Shown here: positions 8,370-17,700 of the stretch, in pieces
Layout of the letters: every line of letters starts with the position of its first letter
Numbering within the stretch: position 1 is the first letter of the stretch
Source of the DNA: PALSA-612 sp963704335
Lineage (GTDB): Bacteria > Actinomycetota > Thermoleophilia > Gaiellales > Gaiellaceae
DNA length: 64,000 nucleotides
Reading direction: 5' to 3'
Assembly (NCBI GenBank): GCA_963704335.1
Contig: OY969889.1
Coordinates: forward strand, 1,984,001 to 2,048,000
Notes under the pieces: model-generated
Databases searched by the model: none
What the model saw: the letters and a program-made list of their open reading frames with translations, nothing else
Told to the model about the DNA's origin: nothing
Made by a program: the position numbers and the translations under genes

Positions 8370-9658
8370 GGCTCCGAGAGCCGCCTCCAGAGGTTGTCGA
8401 GCACGATCGATGCCTCGGGCCGGAGCGCGGAGCCGGCGAGCGTGAAGGCGCCTGCGGCGAAGACCTTGGCGCCGCTCGGCGCCTGGTAATAGGTCATCTG
8501 CGCCGTCGTGCCGGGGCCGAACAGGTTCCTGATCTCCGCGACGACCTGCGCGTTGCGGGGCGAGTCCGCGGTTGTGCCATCGATCTCGATGCCTCCGCGG
8601 ACGAACTTGTCGCCCGGGTGCAGGCGTGTGCCGGCGAAGATCCATCGACCTGCGCTGGCCCGGCGAAGAATCCAGCGCCGACGATGGCCGCCCGTATCCA
8701 CGCCCCGAAACTGCACGCCGACCAGCGCGGCTTCCGGTCGGTCCAGGCCCCGCCACTGCTGCGTCTTGAAGATGACGTTGCCCCGCCGGACCACCTGCCA
8801 GAAGAAGTTGTTCGCCGAGAGGAACATGAGGTTGCCGCCAAGGTTGCGGTAGCCCTCGACGAGTCCGTACTCGCGCTCGGTCACGTATTCGTGGTGGCCG
8901 GGGAATACGATCAGGTCGTAGGCGCGCGCGAGCTTCGCGGGCTTCTTCGCTCGCTCGATGTCCTGCTGCGCGAGGTAGTCGACGCTCCGCCCCGTTCGGC
9001 TCAGCCACTGGAGGAACGGCAAGTCGTAGACTCGGAACCGACTGGGTACGCCGCGGTTCAGGAACGGTCGCCCGAGGCGCACGGTGTTCCGCGTCGGGCA
9101 ATTCTTCGCGCGCTTGCCAGGGCACGCATACCAGCTGTCCCCGATGCCGTCTCTGTTTCCGTCCCGAAGGTTGTACGCCTGCCACGTGAGCGTCGGAATT
9201 ACCACCGCCGCCCGGTGCTTGCCGAGGTGGCTGGGCCGTACGACGAACGGGGCGAAGCCGATGCGCCCGTCGGCGGCCTCCAGGCGCGCGAAGTACAGGC
9301 CACTGGGCCAGGGCCCGATGCGGATGGCCACCCGCCTACCGCGCCTGATGCCCCCGACCGTCCTGGCCCTCGTAATACCGACGCCGTTCATCGTCAGGTG
9401 GTCCGTGGTTCGCCCGGGCTCGGGGCCTGACCGGAGGATCTGCAGTCGCAAGGTGCGAGCGCTGTTGAAGAACCGCAGGACAGCTCGGCTGCCCGGCGCG
9501 TAGCTCTCCCGGACGAAGGCCGCCTGCACGGAGGGAACCTGCCCGATGTCGGCCAGCGCGCGACCCTCCAGCGCGTGCTCCGTCGTCTGCGAGTTGCAGC
9601 CCACGACGACGAGGGCAAGGAGCACCGGCAATAGAAGTGAGATGCGGCCGTGCTGCAC
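8366..9658 (-). CDS. Lipoprotein with N,N-dimethylformamidase-like large domain
   Basis: This exported protein of about 430 residues resembles the C-terminal domain of the N,N-dimethylformamidase large subunit. Blocks include TLTWQAYNLRD, SWYACPG, VFPGHHEYVT and GGNLMFLSANNFFWQVV. It is a close paralogue of the gene at 10493-11824. I place the start at GTG 9658 and not ATG 9691. It then overlaps the upstream stop as TAGTG and yields a clean lipoprotein signal (hydrophobic stretch ending VVVGC). The real substrate is unknown. Extracytoplasmic lipoprotein location argues against cytosolic amide metabolism. Downstream member of the leftward exported-protein cluster. Confidence 0.72.
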   Translation of the reverse strand: MQHGRISLLLPVLLALVVVGCNSQTTEHALEGRALADIGQVPSVQAAFVRESYAPGSRAVLRFFNSARTLRLQILRSGPEPGRTTDHLTMNGVGITRARTVGGIRRGRRVAIRIGPWPSGLYFARLEAADGRIGFAPFVVRPSHLGKHRAAVVIPTLTWQAYNLRDGNRDGIGDSWYACPGKRAKNCPTRNTVRLGRPFLNRGVPSRFRVYDLPFLQWLSRTGRSVDYLAQQDIERAKKPAKLARAYDLIVFPGHHEYVTEREYGLVEGYRNLGGNLMFLSANNFFWQVVRRGNVIFKTQQWRGLDRPEAALVGVQFRGVDTGGHRRRWILRRASAGRWIFAGTRLHPGDKFVRGGIEIDGTTADSPRNAQVVAEIRNLFGPGTTAQMTYYQAPSGAKVFAAGAFTLAGSALRPEASIVLDNLWRRLSEP

Positions 9659-10374
9659 TAGCAGCCGCGGCTGACCAAGCCGGCCTTGCAAAGCTCGGGC
9701 TCAGGCGCGCTGGTCGAGAACGCGCTGCGGAGATCGGCCGTGAACCAGACGTGCAGCATCTCCGTTCCCTGACGGAGCCGCGCTCCGGCAAGGCAGGTGC
9801 CTCCTGGAAGCGGCTTCGTGCCCCGCTTGCTTCCCACCACACAGACGAGGTGGGAATGCCAGCGGACGATCGGGCCCGCCGGAGTCGGGCCACGTTCGCC
9901 ACGGCGCATGCTCCACATCGCGCCGACGAGGACGAGTGGCTGTCCGGGCGCATTGGCGAAGATCAGCGCCTTCGGCCTGCGAGCATCGAGAGCGAAACGC
10001 CCGCCCCGCTGCTTCGTGTACTCCGCGTGGAAGTAGTGAACGGACCGGTCGCCCTGCTTGCGTGCTTGCGGACGAACCTTGTAGCCGGCCCGGCCCACCG
10101 CGGTCATGTCGCGCCAGTTCTCCGATCTGGCCGTCGCACGGAGCTGCTCGAGGATGAGCGCCGCCCGCGCCCGCTGCTTCGGCGTGGCGAGACCGATGGC
10201 CGGGTATTGCTGCATGTGCTTTATGAGCCCGCGCCGAGCGTCTGCCGGCAGCTTGGTCGTCCCGCTCGGCAGTTTGCAGACGATGCGTTGCGGCGGCGCA
10301 GCCCAGCCCGTGCCGGAGCCCCCGAGCAGGTGAGTGGTCACCACCAGTCCAACGGCAAGAGCGATGCGGGTCAT
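9658..10374 (-). CDS. Secreted protein of unknown function
   Basis: This 238-residue protein has a clear Sec signal peptide (about residues 1-26, ending in a GWA-A-type site) and a mature domain with five cysteines, probably disulphide-bonded outside the cell. I recognise no family. Its middle contains short strands (ALIFANAPGQPLVLVGAMW, WHSHLVCVVGSK) suggesting a beta-rich fold. It is followed directly by the dimethylformamidase-like lipoprotein (TAGTG junction). Upstream at 10397-10415 it has two GGCGCTAA repeats 11 bp apart, like the repeats in front of two other genes of this cluster. Confidence 0.65.
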   Translation of the reverse strand: MTRIALAVGLVVTTHLLGGSGTGWAAPPQRIVCKLPSGTTKLPADARRGLIKHMQQYPAIGLATPKQRARAALILEQLRATARSENWRDMTAVGRAGYKVRPQARKQGDRSVHYFHAEYTKQRGGRFALDARRPKALIFANAPGQPLVLVGAMWSMRRGERGPTPAGPIVRWHSHLVCVVGSKRGTKPLPGGTCLAGARLRQGTEMLHVWFTADLRSAFSTSAPEPELCKAGLVSRGC

Positions 10375-10396
10375 CGGTAGACCCGAGTATCTCGAT

Positions 10397-10415
10397 GGCG
10401 CTAACAGGGCGCTAA
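10397..10415 (-). promoter_or_regulatory. 11-bp-spaced direct repeats, candidate SARP operator
   Basis: GGCGCTAA (+ strand) occurs at 10397-10404 and again at 10408-10415, exactly 11 bp apart, 23 bases upstream of the start at 10374. A separate inverted repeat, CCGTTAC (10420-10426) with GTAACGG (10436-10442), lies just beyond. The geometry matches direct-repeat sites bound by SARP regulators, and a SARP gene starts at 13101. Confidence 0.4.
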
Positions 10416-10492
10416 TGCGCCGTTACCCTTCCTGTGTAACGGACGCGACACTCTTCTCCACGAGCATCGCCAGCAGGATGATTGCCCAGCCA

Positions 10493-11824
10493 TCAGGCCT
10501 TTGACAGCTGCGTCCACAGATTCTCGACGACGTTCCTAACGTCCGGACGACCGATCGCTCCGGCCAGCGTAAACGCGCCGGCGGCGAAGACCTTCGACCC
10601 GCGGGCGGTCTTGTAGTACGTCATCTGCGCCGTGAAGCCCGGACCGAACAGGTTCGGGATCTCTGCAAGGATCTGCGTGCCATGGGGTGAGGCGGCCGAC
10701 GTCTGGTCGATCTCGATGCTCCCGCTTCCGAAGGCGTCGCCGGGCTTCAGGCCGGAGCCCGCGAAGATCCACCGTCCCGCACCGGCCTTGCGAAGCAGCC
10801 ACCGCCCTCGGCGTCCGCCGCTGTCGTTGCCGCGGTACTGGACGCCGAGCAGCGCTGCTTCGGGCCGACCGAGGTCGCGCCATTGCTTGGTCTTCATCAT
10901 CGTCTGGCCGTGCTTGACCACCTGCCAGAAGAAGTTGTTCGCGGAGAGGAACATGAGGTTCCCGCCCAGGTCGCGGTAGCCCTCGACCAGGTCGTACTCC
11001 CGCGTCGTGACGTACTCGTGGTGGCCCGGGAAGACGATCAGGTCATATGCCGTCGCGAGCGCCCTGGCGCTAGACACGGACTCGAGATCGGTCTGCGCCA
11101 GGTAGTCGACCTCGCGGCCTGTCCAGCTCAGCCAGTGCAGGAAGGGGAGGTCGTACTGGCGGAAGTAGTTCGGGACGCCACGGTTGAGAAACGGCCGGCC
11201 GAGAAGGACGGTCTTGTGGCCCCAGCTCGCGTACCAGCTGTCACCCTGGCCGTCGCGGCCCATGTCTCGGAGGTTGTAGGCCTGCCAGGTCAACGTCGGC
11301 AGGACGACGGCGACGCGGTGCTCGCCGAGACGGCGAGGCCGGACGACGAAAGGCGCGTAGCCGATGCGGCCGTCCGCCGCAGTCAACCGAGCGAGGTAGA
11401 GGCCGGTCGGCCAGGCGCCGATGCGAATTCGGAAAGAACGACGGCCTGAGCTCGCGCCCACGCCGATCACGTTCGTCATGGCCACGCCGTTCATGGTGAC
11501 GTTGTCCACGGTCCGCGTGCCCTCCGGACCTGCGTGGAAGATCTGGAGCCGGAGCCCGCGGGCTCGGTTGTAGATCTTCAGCGTCGCAGTGCTCTGCGGC
11601 GCGTAGCTCTCACGGGGAAACGCGGCCTCGACCGCGGGCGTCAGCTCGATGGCTGTCGGCGCCCTGCCCTCGAGTTCCTCTTCCTCTTCGTACGAAGGGT
11701 CGACGGAGAGAGCCGGGGCGGGTCTGGAAACGACGAGTGGGCCGATGAGAACGACGACTACTGCGAGAAGAAGGAGCGTGCGGGTGCGCTCACCGCTGTG
11801 GATGTGGGACCTGAGCTTGAGCAT
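10493..11824 (-). CDS. Exported N,N-dimethylformamidase-like protein
   Basis: This 443-residue paralogue of the lipoprotein at 8366-9658 shares the same blocks (TLTWQAYNLRD, VFPGHHEYVTTREY, NLMFLSANNFFWQVVKH, PNLFGPGFTAQMTYY). Here the N-terminus is MLKLRSHIHSGERTRTLLLL, a positively charged stretch followed by one hydrophobic helix (about 16-32). It is therefore a signal anchor or signal peptide and not a lipobox. This N-terminus and its upstream region are nearly the same as those of the M23 peptidase gene upstream, which indicates a local duplication of promoter plus export leader. An acidic run (EEEEELEG) follows the helix. Substrate unknown. Confidence 0.7.
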   Translation of the reverse strand: MLKLRSHIHSGERTRTLLLLAVVVVLIGPLVVSRPAPALSVDPSYEEEEELEGRAPTAIELTPAVEAAFPRESYAPQSTATLKIYNRARGLRLQIFHAGPEGTRTVDNVTMNGVAMTNVIGVGASSGRRSFRIRIGAWPTGLYLARLTAADGRIGYAPFVVRPRRLGEHRVAVVLPTLTWQAYNLRDMGRDGQGDSWYASWGHKTVLLGRPFLNRGVPNYFRQYDLPFLHWLSWTGREVDYLAQTDLESVSSARALATAYDLIVFPGHHEYVTTREYDLVEGYRDLGGNLMFLSANNFFWQVVKHGQTMMKTKQWRDLGRPEAALLGVQYRGNDSGGRRGRWLLRKAGAGRWIFAGSGLKPGDAFGSGSIEIDQTSAASPHGTQILAEIPNLFGPGFTAQMTYYKTARGSKVFAAGAFTLAGAIGRPDVRNVVENLWTQLSKA

Positions 11825-11860
11825 GGCCGCACCGTCGGGCGGGGCCCAAATGGCTCAGTC

Positions 11861-11890
11861 ACGGCTGGCTAACGGCTCGCTAACGGCACC
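11861..11890 (-). promoter_or_regulatory. Three 11-bp-period repeats, candidate SARP operator
   Basis: ACGGC(T/A) begins at 11861, 11872 and 11883, so three copies lie exactly 11 bp apart. The two outer copies are preceded by GCTAACGG. The array lies 37-66 bases upstream of the ATG at 11824. Heptamer plus 4-bp spacing (11 bp) is the known layout of SARP binding sites. The same array is present upstream of the M23 gene. Confidence 0.5.
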
Positions 11891-11900
11891 GCGCCGGCTG

Positions 11901-12950
11901 CTACCAGCCGGCGCGGTTGTGGATCGTCAGGCGCAGGGCCTTGGAGCTTGCGTTCCCCCGAATGTCGGTGACGGTCACGACGAGGTCGTAGACGCCATCG
12001 GGAACGGTGGTCGTGTCGAACGGCGATCGCGTGAGCTTGAACAGGAAGCAGCCAGGCTGTCCCCAGGAGTACCGCGTGCCGAAGACCGACATGTTCTGGT
12101 ACGTGCCTCTCGCGTAGTAGCTCCAGAAGCGCTCGTTCGGGGGTGCCGAGCGGCGGAAGTCGGCGGCTACGCCACCGGCGGCGGTCTTGCCGCCAAACCG
12201 CCTCAGCCGCCATGTGACGAGCGCGGGGGCCACGGGCATCCGCTGCCAGACGCCCGGAACGGAGAGCTGACGCGTGTCGTACGCTTCGGCGACCAGCAGT
12301 ACACGACCCCTGACGAAGCTCGGGAGTAGCGCAGAACCGGTCTCGGTTCGCCGGAGCGAGATCGACTCGACTCTCGGCCTGGTCGTGTCCGTGTAGGGCA
12401 TGAGACGACCGGGGGCAATCGGATTCACCGGGCGTCCGCCCTGGATCTCTGCGAAGTGGACGTGCTCGAACGGCGCCATGATCGTGCCGAGTACGGTGAC
12501 AGCGGCCTCTACCCGCTGGCCCGGCCGGACCGCGGCGCGCACGTGCCAGTACTCGAAGCTGCGGCCGTTCCCCGTCAGGATCTCGACGTACTCGCGGTGC
12601 TCCTCGTGCGAGACGCGGCCCACGGTGCCGCTGACGACCGGATAGACCGCCGTGCCGTTCGGCCCCCAGATGTCGACGCCGAAGTGAAAGGCGAACTTGC
12701 CGCCGCCGGTCATCAGGCCGTCCTCGGTCGGAGGCGTCGTAAAGACCGTACGCGGGTCGCCGAAGCTCCCGCGAATCGGGTGCGGCTGGTCGAACGGCTT
12801 CAGCGGCCACTGGTAGCCACCACTCGACGCGATCGCTTGCGAGGTTGGGCCAGAGCTGAGGATCAAGAGCAGCCCGAAAACGGCGAATGTCACGCAGAAC
12901 AGGGTGCGGGCGCGCTCACCGCTTGAGATGTGATGCTTGAGCTTGAGCAT
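11901..12950 (-). CDS. M23-family metallopeptidase, membrane-anchored or secreted
   Basis: This 349-residue protein has an N-terminal hydrophobic helix (about 16-32), then a LytM/M23 endopeptidase domain at about 48-180. The zinc ligands are complete: H89 and D93 (HFGVD) and H165 in HVH, with a catalytic-type H136 (YWHV). It is therefore probably active on peptidoglycan cross-bridges or another peptide outside the membrane. The C-terminal 160 residues form a beta-rich extension ending in an Ig-like segment (PDGVYDLVVTVTDIRGN). It is the first gene of the leftward cluster, divergent from the SARP-SIR2 gene, with candidate SARP repeats at 12987-13016. Confidence 0.75.
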   Translation of the reverse strand: MLKLKHHISSGERARTLFCVTFAVFGLLLILSSGPTSQAIASSGGYQWPLKPFDQPHPIRGSFGDPRTVFTTPPTEDGLMTGGGKFAFHFGVDIWGPNGTAVYPVVSGTVGRVSHEEHREYVEILTGNGRSFEYWHVRAAVRPGQRVEAAVTVLGTIMAPFEHVHFAEIQGGRPVNPIAPGRLMPYTDTTRPRVESISLRRTETGSALLPSFVRGRVLLVAEAYDTRQLSVPGVWQRMPVAPALVTWRLRRFGGKTAAGGVAADFRRSAPPNERFWSYYARGTYQNMSVFGTRYSWGQPGCFLFKLTRSPFDTTTVPDGVYDLVVTVTDIRGNASSKALRLTIHNRAGW

Positions 12951-12986
12951 GGCCCCACGGTCGGGCGGAGCCCAAATGGCTCAGTC

Positions 12987-13016
12987 ACGGCTCGCTAACG
13001 GCTCGCTAACGGCATC
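12987..13016 (-). promoter_or_regulatory. Three 11-bp-period repeats, candidate SARP operator
   Basis: ACGGCT at 12987, ACGGCT at 12998 and ACGGCA at 13009 repeat with an exact 11-bp period, 37 bases upstream of the M23 start at 12950. The block is nearly identical to that at 11861-11890, including the flank CCCAAATGGCTCAGTCACGG. It lies in the intergenic region shared with the divergent SARP-SIR2 gene (start 13101), so it could also serve autoregulation. Confidence 0.5.
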
Positions 13017-13100
13017 GCGCTCGATATTGGCGCGGCGTTACCGCACGACTGCACGCTCTTGCGCGAATGGTGATCGCCCGCGACGATTGCAACTAACACC

Positions 13101-14747
13101 ATGCTTGACTTCCGCATCCTTGGGCCCCTCGAGGTCATGGGCACCAGCGGCGCCGTTGCGCTCGGAGGGCAAAAGCAGCGGGCGCTCCTCGGCCTCCTGC
13201 TCGTTCGTGCCGGCGAGGTCGTAGCCACCGAGCGCCTGGTGGACCAGCTTTGGGGGGAGCAGCCGCCGAAGACGGCAACAACGTCTCTCCAGAACCTCGT
13301 CTCGCAACTGCGGAAGCTCCTGGGGCCCGACTTCTTGGTGACGCGCCCGCCGGGTTACGTCCTGTCGATCGACCGGGCCACGCTCGATCTGGGTCGATTC
13401 GAGCAGCTCGTAGCCGATGCCAAGAGCGCGGCGCCCGCAGTGCGGGCCACGAAGCTGCGCGAGGCCCTCGCCCTGTGGCGCGGCGCGCCGCTTGCAGATC
13501 TCGCGTTCGAGACGTTCGCGCAGACCGAGATTCGCCGCCTCGACGAGCTCCGGCTCGAAGCCCTCGAAGAGCGAATCGACGCCGATCTAGAGCTCGGCGA
13601 GGGATCGAGCCTCGTTCCGGAGCTGGAAGCGCTCGTTGGCGAATACCCGGTGCGGGAGCGGCTGCGCACGCAGCTCATGCTGGCGCTCTACCGGGCCGGC
13701 AGGCAGGCGGACGCCCTCGACGCATACCACGAAGCTCGCCGTGTCTTGTCAGATCAGCTGGGCATCGACCCAAGCCCCGCGCTACAGCAGCTATACGGGT
13801 CGATCCTTCGTCAGGAGGGGAATCTCACACCTGGTGGCGCTCCTCGGGAAGAAGAGGACCGCTACTCCGACGCGGTCAAGGCACTGCTCGCCGGGCGGCT
13901 CGTGATCGTGCTGGGCGAGGGGGTGAATCGCGGGGGAGCCGACGGCGCCCCGCTGCCGGGTCTGGGTGACATCGCCGCGCTCTTGGCCGAGTCGTTCGCC
14001 GCTCCTCCTGAGCGCCGCGCCCTCGCTGAGGTGTCCCAGTATGTCGCGCTCATGAAAGGCGTCGGCCCGCTCTACGATGAGCTACACGCGCTGCTGGACC
14101 GCGACTTCGACCCCCCACGAGTCCACCGGTCGCTGTCGCAGATCTTCGTGCTGGTACGCGACGCGGCAGCGTCCCCGCTCGTGCTTACGACGAACTTCGA
14201 CCTCGCTCTCGAGCGCGCCTGCGCCGAGGCGGGAGAAACGATCGATGTCGTCTCGTATATCGCCTCCGGCAGACACCGAGGACGATTTCTCCACGTCGCA
14301 GGCGACGGTGATCCGGCGGTGGTCGACGTCCCGAACGCGTATACGGGGCTGCCGACTGGAGACCGTACGGTCGTGCTCAAGCTGCTCGGCCAGGTCGATC
14401 GCCATCCCGAGCGCGAGTGGGAGAGCTTTGCCGTCACCGAGGACGACTACATCGACTACCTTGCGCAGGCAGACCTGTCGAGTCTGGTGCCCGTCACACT
14501 GATCGCGAAGCTGCGTCGATCGCACTTCCTCTTCCTCGGCTATCCGCTTCGTGACTGGGGCCTACGGGTGTTCCTGCACCGGATCTGGGGGCGAGAGAAA
14601 GTGGCGTACCGCTCGTGGGCGGTCGAGCCGGAGCCGGAAGCCGTGGAACGTGAGCTCTGGCGCCAGCGCGGCGTGGACGTGTTCGAGGTTCAGATCGAGG
14701 AATACGTGGACACGCTGCGCGCACGGGTCGAGGAGGCGGTCAGGTGA
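13101..14747 (+). CDS. SARP/BTAD transcriptional regulator fused to SIR2-like domain
   Basis: This 548-residue fusion has three parts. Residues 1-92 are an OmpR-type winged helix (LGPLEV, LGGQKQRALLGLLL, LVDQLWGEQPP). Residues 96-245 are the bacterial transcriptional activation domain (YRAGRQADALDAYHEARRVL, LGIDPSPALQQL). Residues about 253-540 are SIR2-like: LVIVLGEGVNRGG, LVLTTNFDLALE (about 361-372), FAVTEDDYIDYL and FLFLGYPLRDWGL. SIR2-like domains of this type often act on NAD. The usual KxHG motif reads KLLG here (about 427-430), so the catalytic histidine appears lost and the domain may only bind. The stop overlaps the start of the STAND-WD40 gene (GTGA), so the two proteins are probably made together and may interact. 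Confidence 0.82.
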   Translation: MLDFRILGPLEVMGTSGAVALGGQKQRALLGLLLVRAGEVVATERLVDQLWGEQPPKTATTSLQNLVSQLRKLLGPDFLVTRPPGYVLSIDRATLDLGRFEQLVADAKSAAPAVRATKLREALALWRGAPLADLAFETFAQTEIRRLDELRLEALEERIDADLELGEGSSLVPELEALVGEYPVRERLRTQLMLALYRAGRQADALDAYHEARRVLSDQLGIDPSPALQQLYGSILRQEGNLTPGGAPREEEDRYSDAVKALLAGRLVIVLGEGVNRGGADGAPLPGLGDIAALLAESFAAPPERRALAEVSQYVALMKGVGPLYDELHALLDRDFDPPRVHRSLSQIFVLVRDAAASPLVLTTNFDLALERACAEAGETIDVVSYIASGRHRGRFLHVAGDGDPAVVDVPNAYTGLPTGDRTVVLKLLGQVDRHPEREWESFAVTEDDYIDYLAQADLSSLVPVTLIAKLRRSHFLFLGYPLRDWGLRVFLHRIWGREKVAYRSWAVEPEPEAVERELWRQRGVDVFEVQIEEYVDTLRARVEEAVR

Positions 14748-17700
14748 CGATCCCGCCCTACAAGGGGCTGCGGCCGTTCGAGGACACGCCCGACGATGTT
14801 GAGTTCTTCTTCGGGCGCGAGCGTGACCGGGAGATCATCTCGGCCAATCTCATGGCCGCGCGACTAACGGTCCTCTACGGAGAGTCGGGCGCGGGGAAGA
14901 GCTCAGTACTGCGCGCGGGGGTTGCCCACAACCTCCGCGTGACCGCGCGAGAGAGCACAGAGGAGCGCGGGAGGCCGGAGCTGGCTGTCGCGGTCTTCGA
15001 CGCCTGGCGCGACGATCCGATGCCCGGGCTCGTGAACGCAGTAGCGGAGGCTGTGCGGATGGCGCGGGGCGACAGCACTCTGACGGCCCCCGAAGTGGGC
15101 TCGCTCGCGGACCACTTACACGCCTGGTCCGAACTGCTCGACGGTGACCTGTACGTCATTCTCGACGGCGTCGAGGAGTACTTCCTCTACCACGAGTCCG
15201 AGGACGGACCTGGAACGTTCGCGGCCGAGTTCCCCGAGGCCGTGCGCAGGCCCGGCCTTCGTGCGAGCTTCCTCGTCGCCCTGCGCGAGGACACCCTGGG
15301 AAAGCTCGACCGGTTCAAGTCGGCCATCCCCAACCTGTTCGGGAACTACCTCCGGCTGGAGCATCTCGATCGCGATGCGGGACGTCGCGCGATCGGCGGC
15401 CCGCTGGAGCGCCACAACGAGCTCGAGCCCGATGACGCAGTTGCGATCGAGCCCGAGCTGATCGAGGCAGTGCTCGACGAGGTGCAGACCGGTCGCGTCG
15501 AGCTAGGTCAGACGGGCCGGGGCGCCGTCGAAGGGGCGAGAGCGGCGAAGCGGATCGAAACTCCGTTCCTCCAGCTCGTCATGCGGCGACTGTGGGACGA
15601 GGAACGCGCGCGGGGGTCACAGACGCTGAGGCTGGACACGCTTCGTTATCTCGGGGGAGCGGAGCAGATCGTGCGCGACCATCTCGATCGCGCCCTATCC
15701 ACGCTCGCGGACGACGACAGGGATATCGCAGCTGCCGTCTTCAACCACCTGGTCACACCCTCGGGAGCGAAGATCGCACACGAGCCGGCCGATCTTGCCC
15801 GCTATGCCGAGGTGCTCGAGGAGGATCTCGTGCCCGTCCTTTCCACGTTGACGAACGAACGCGTATTGCGGCCGACGGCCGCCGACAACGGTCACGTACG
15901 GTTCGAGATCTACCACGACGTCCTCGGCAAGGGAGTCCTCGCGTGGCGTACCGAGCACGATGCCGAGCGGACGATTGCGCGCGAGCGGCGGGAGGCTCAC
16001 CGGCGCCAGCGCCGGCTCCTGGGCGTCATCGGAGTGGGTGGGGTGCTGCTCGCCATGATGGCCGGAGTGACGGCGTACGCAGTCACACAGCGTGGCGAGG
16101 CGCGGACGCAAGCGCGACAGGCCCAGGCGCGCCTGCTAACCGCCTCGGCCCTGACTGCGCTGAGCAGTGATCCTTCGCTCAGCGTCGCACTAGCAACGGA
16201 GGCAGCACGGATAGACCCGGGGGGCGATGTCGAGCAGGTGTTGACGACGGCATACCTGGCCGATCGCCAACGGGCGCTGTTCCGGGCAGACCGCCCCGTC
16301 ACGAATGCACGATTCAGCCTCGACGGTACGCGTGTCGTCGCCGCCAGCCAGGACGGCCACGCGAGGATCTACGACACGGCTACGCACGAGCTTCTGCACG
16401 ATCTCGACCACGGCGCCCCCGTTCTCGATGCGACCTTCGAGCACGCCGGCCGGTACGTCGTCACTGCGGGGGAGGATGGCTCCGCTCGGCTGTGGGATTC
16501 ACTGACGGGCAAGATGAGACGCTCGTTCCCCCATGGCTCTCCGGTGCGCAGCGTCGCGCTAGATCCATCTACAGCGCGCGTGGTCACCGGTGGGGGCCGA
16601 ACCGTGTCCGTCTGGCTCCCGGATGCCAGCCGGGTCGCCGAGATTCGCTTGCCCAAGCCCGTGAAGGCCGTGGCGTTCAATGCCGATGGCCGCCGATTCG
16701 TGGTTGTCAGCAACGACCACGTCGCTCGGGTGTACGACTCCTCCGACGGCAGGCTTGTCGCGAGCCTCGACCAGGGCGGTGTCGTTACGAGCGCGGAGTT
16801 CAGCGACGCTGCACGACTCCTGGTCACGACCGGTCGGAACAAGACGGCACGCATCTGGCGTCTTCGCGACGGCAAGCTCCTTCACGAGCTGAAGCACCGA
16901 GGTGAGGTACTCGACGCCGAGTTCAGCCCCGGAGGAGCTCGGATCGCCACGGCAAGCGCCGACGGAACCGGGCGCATCTGGAACGTGCGCACAGGTGTGT
17001 CCGAGTCCTCCCTCGTCGGGCACAAGGGCATCGTCAACTCCGTTGCCTTCAGCCCCGACGGGAACTTTGTCGTCACGGGCAGCGACGATCGCTCCGCGCG
17101 AGTGTCCAAGGCGGACAGCGGAATCGAACGGGCGTGGCTGTTCGGTCACGAAGACGTGGTTGGCGATGTTGCTTTTAGTCCAGACGGCTCGTCCGTGCTT
17201 ACCGCGAGCACCGACGGTACGGCGCGCCTCTGGGATCCGAGAGCACAGCCGCAGCTCGAGGTCGTGTCGCGTGCACGAGGTCCGGTCCTGGGCGCTGTGT
17301 ATGCGGGTCGGCAGGCGATCTTCATCGCGGGGCCGGGTAGCCGCGCTCGCCTGGTGCGAGCGTCTAACGGAAGCCCGATGCGGTCGTTCGCCGCCAGTGG
17401 GCCCGTAAAGGCCGTCGCGACAAGCGCGGACGGCAAGACGCTTGCCATCGCCTCGAGGCAGGGCGTCGCCGTTATCCGGCCTGGAGGTGAGCGCGTCGAG
17501 CTCGCTCTCCCGGGGGCATCCGCCGTCGCGGTATCGCCCGAGGGCTCCAGGATCGCGGGCGGCGGTGTGGAGGGCGTCGCTCGCATCTGGTCGGCGGAGG
17601 GGCAGCTGCTTCATGAGTTGGTGGGCCACGAGAAGTCCATCACCGACGTGGGGTTCAGCGCCGATGGCAAGCGGCTGGCGACCGCTTCAAACGATGACAC

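Noticed and set aside
10397..13016. Direct repeats as a possible CRISPR array
   Set aside because: Units are only 6-8 bp at 11-bp spacing, two or three per site, without spacers or cas genes; they fit promoter operators.
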